Of a DNA stretch of 64,000 nucleotides, positions 62,575-64,000 are shown piece by piece; within the stretch, counting starts at the first letter, position 1; each line of letters starts with the position of its first letter. The translations under genes were made by a program, and so were the position numbers. The stretch is from contig OX155962.1 of assembly GCA_944548615.1 (NCBI GenBank), forward strand, positions 1,128,670 to 1,192,669, in the 5' to 3' direction. Source of the stretch: Micropterix aruncella (lineage: Eukaryota > Arthropoda > Insecta > Lepidoptera > Micropterigidae). The notes under the pieces are model-generated. The model was not told the DNA's origin and made no database searches. It saw only the letters and a list, made by a program, of their open reading frames with translations.

Positions 62575-62800
62575 ATGGGTCCAATTGTGTTTCCTTATGA
62601 ACTAAAATAGAAATTATTTCATGCCAGTGAGACATGGCAATACGTCAGAGCGGAATATAAAATGAATAGTTGTCACTTTTGCGGCATAAAACTACCAACC
62701 GAACATAAATTTGTATAATCTAAGACCGGACGAAATGTTTCCAACCGAATTCAGATAGTATTATGTTTGGCAGGTAGTTTTTGTGCGGGAAACGATCTTT
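62575..62800. mobile_element. Diverged copy of the long-TIR MITE
   Basis: CAATTGTGTTTCCTTATGAA ... GGCAATACGTCAGAGCGGAA aligns with the left arm of the MITE at 10218-10504 (GATTGCGTTTCTTTGTGAAC ... GCAATACGTTAGAGCGGAAT). The second arm is not preserved. Confidence 0.65.
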
Positions 62801-62804
62801 CACT

Positions 62805-63000
62805 TGGTACAATGCTACGCTTACAGAAGAGCTACTTATACCTTAGCATTAAATTCTACAATTTACTCGGGGCTACCACTATCAAACAACAGGAGGACAA
62901 ACAATTAAAAAAAAACATTAAAGAGATGCTGATAGGCCACCCTTTCTATAATCTGACCGAATTCGAGGGCCATGACTTAGCAAATATTGTACCAATTTGA
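62805..63000 (+). mobile_element. LINE C-terminal tail fragment
   Basis: The frame to 63000 reads KSYLYLSIKFYNLLGATTIK, LKKNIKEMLIGHPFYNLTEF. This is the last part of a LINE polyprotein (SxxYxGxKxYNxLPxxIK...FKxxLKxxLLxxxFYSxxEF). About 65 codons remain. Confidence 0.55.
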
Positions 63001-63028
63001 ATGATAATTATATATGTACTTTTAGTAT

Positions 63029-64000
63029 TTAACCCCTCAAGCACGTAACATCCATTTGGGGACATGTATGGCGGCCGCCTAACAATCCGTAACATCCGAT
63101 TTTGGATATCGCGCTCGCCGCTGCGAAAAATGCAATTTACGATTCGAATCGTCGTACTTTAATGCTTTCTGACCGCGGGACGACATGGCCAAATAATCTT
63201 TCATTCGCCGGCCAACGACGATAACATCGACCGCCGATTTAAAAACTCAGCATTAGACGTCAAAACAGCAGTGTCGATCGGCCCCCCCGCGGCGGCGTAT
63301 AGGTTCCGCGAAGTGTTTGTTTTGTGAAGTGTTTTGTGGATATAAGTGCAGTGTATACCGGATAAAAGTAAGTAATTTCCCTTTTTAAGTAGTTTAGCCA
63401 TTAGGATTATTCAATTTCCACAATCAATTTGCTGTTTTTCACGAATTTTCGAAGAAAACACTTTGTCAACAATGGCCAACAATGTGAAAAAATGGCCGTT
63501 TTTATTTTGTAATGTTTGTGAAATATCCCTATATATCGCGAAACATGACGTAATGTCGCTTTAATTTACTAATAAAATAGGTATTGCTTCATTTACATCC
63601 TAAGTTATCACATAATTAGGCGTATTTTGAACATTATATGTTGTTTTTCTAATATGGCTCGCGAAAATGAAACTTGTTTTGATAATTACTATGAGAGAAA
63701 AAAGTGCGATTTTCCATAGTTTTTCGATGAAATGTGACTCTTTGGAGTATAGTAATTAGTTATTAGACATATAATAAGTCTATGATAAGACAATATAATT
63801 GAAAAAATCTAACGAATTTTATATTATGGGCATTCAAAGTTTATTATTAGGTTCGAACGCGGAAACTCTCAAAACTTTAGATTTTTCTATAATATCAGAC
63901 AAAGGTCAAAGTTCTGGTGTGATTTCTAAGAAGAAGTGATGTAGTAATAAAGTTATTTTGAAAGAATTTCATATAAAAAAATACCATAAGTAGTCACAAA
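63029..64000 (+). mobile_element. TTAA-target element, copy h (runs off right edge)
   Basis: TTAA (63029-63032), CCCCTCAAGCACGTAACATC ...; two end-repeat units (GTAACATCCATTTGGGGACA, and GTAACATCCGATTTTGGATA further in) lie at the left. 63300-64000 aligns with 44650-45400 of copy d, including a leader and a donor-like GTAAGTAATTTCCC near 63368. No transposase is seen before the edge; it may lie beyond it. Confidence 0.72.

Overview
This is a eukaryotic, AT-rich, repeat-saturated window with the hallmarks of an arthropod (most likely insect) genome: two split protein-coding genes with GT-AG introns, surrounded and interrupted by non-LTR retrotransposons, Penelope-like pieces, mariner, hAT-type and TTAA-target (piggyBac-type) elements, a Helitron, SINEs and MITEs. 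I cannot place the order of insect from the sequence alone.

Two host genes are recognisable and converge. (1) On the + strand, the 3' half of a nischarin-type gene (PX-LRR endosomal/cytoskeletal regulator): exons at 5041-5287, 7417-7535 and 11710-12306, all phase-compatible, ending in the leucine-rich-repeat block. Its PX exons must lie to the left. (2) On the - strand, the 3' two-thirds of an FHIP1-type gene (FTS/Hook/FHIP dynein-adaptor complex): nine exons from 62458 down to 22852, every junction phase-compatible, giving the C-terminal ~668 residues. Its 5' exons lie to the right. FHIP1 introns reach about 11 kb because they are packed with transposons.

Layout: 1-5 kb, LINE fragments, a TTAA MITE nested in another MITE, and a restriction-like-endonuclease (RLE) LINE copy split by a DNA transposon; 5-12.3 kb, nischarin with a jockey LINE inserted across a splice donor, a mariner, a long-TIR MITE, a 5S-derived SINE and a 695-bp GC-rich insertion just before the last exon; 12.4-22.7 kb, intergenic, RLE-LINE copies, a perfect 289-bp-arm Penelope-like hairpin, hAT MITE and fold-back elements; 22.8-62.5 kb, FHIP1 and its intronic elements, including a nested stack at 23.55-30.40 kb (long MITE > Helitron > intact-looking 5.25-kb DNA transposon with a 907-residue, three-exon transposase-like protein; plus an RLE-LINE) and a second stack at 54.4-58.8 kb; 62.5-64 kb, more elements, the last running off the edge.

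The dominant repeat is one RLE-type LINE (NeSL/Hero/R2-like: reverse transcriptase, CCHC knuckle, PD-(D/E)XK endonuclease), present in at least ten copies, all truncated at the 5' end, in both orientations. The most unusual signal is a set of TTAA-flanked elements (2.9, 44.4, 49.5, 50.4, 59.8, 63.0 kb) that share an architecture of duplicated dyad-symmetric end repeats. The repeat sequence differs between families but matches within each element, while some interiors are nearly identical.
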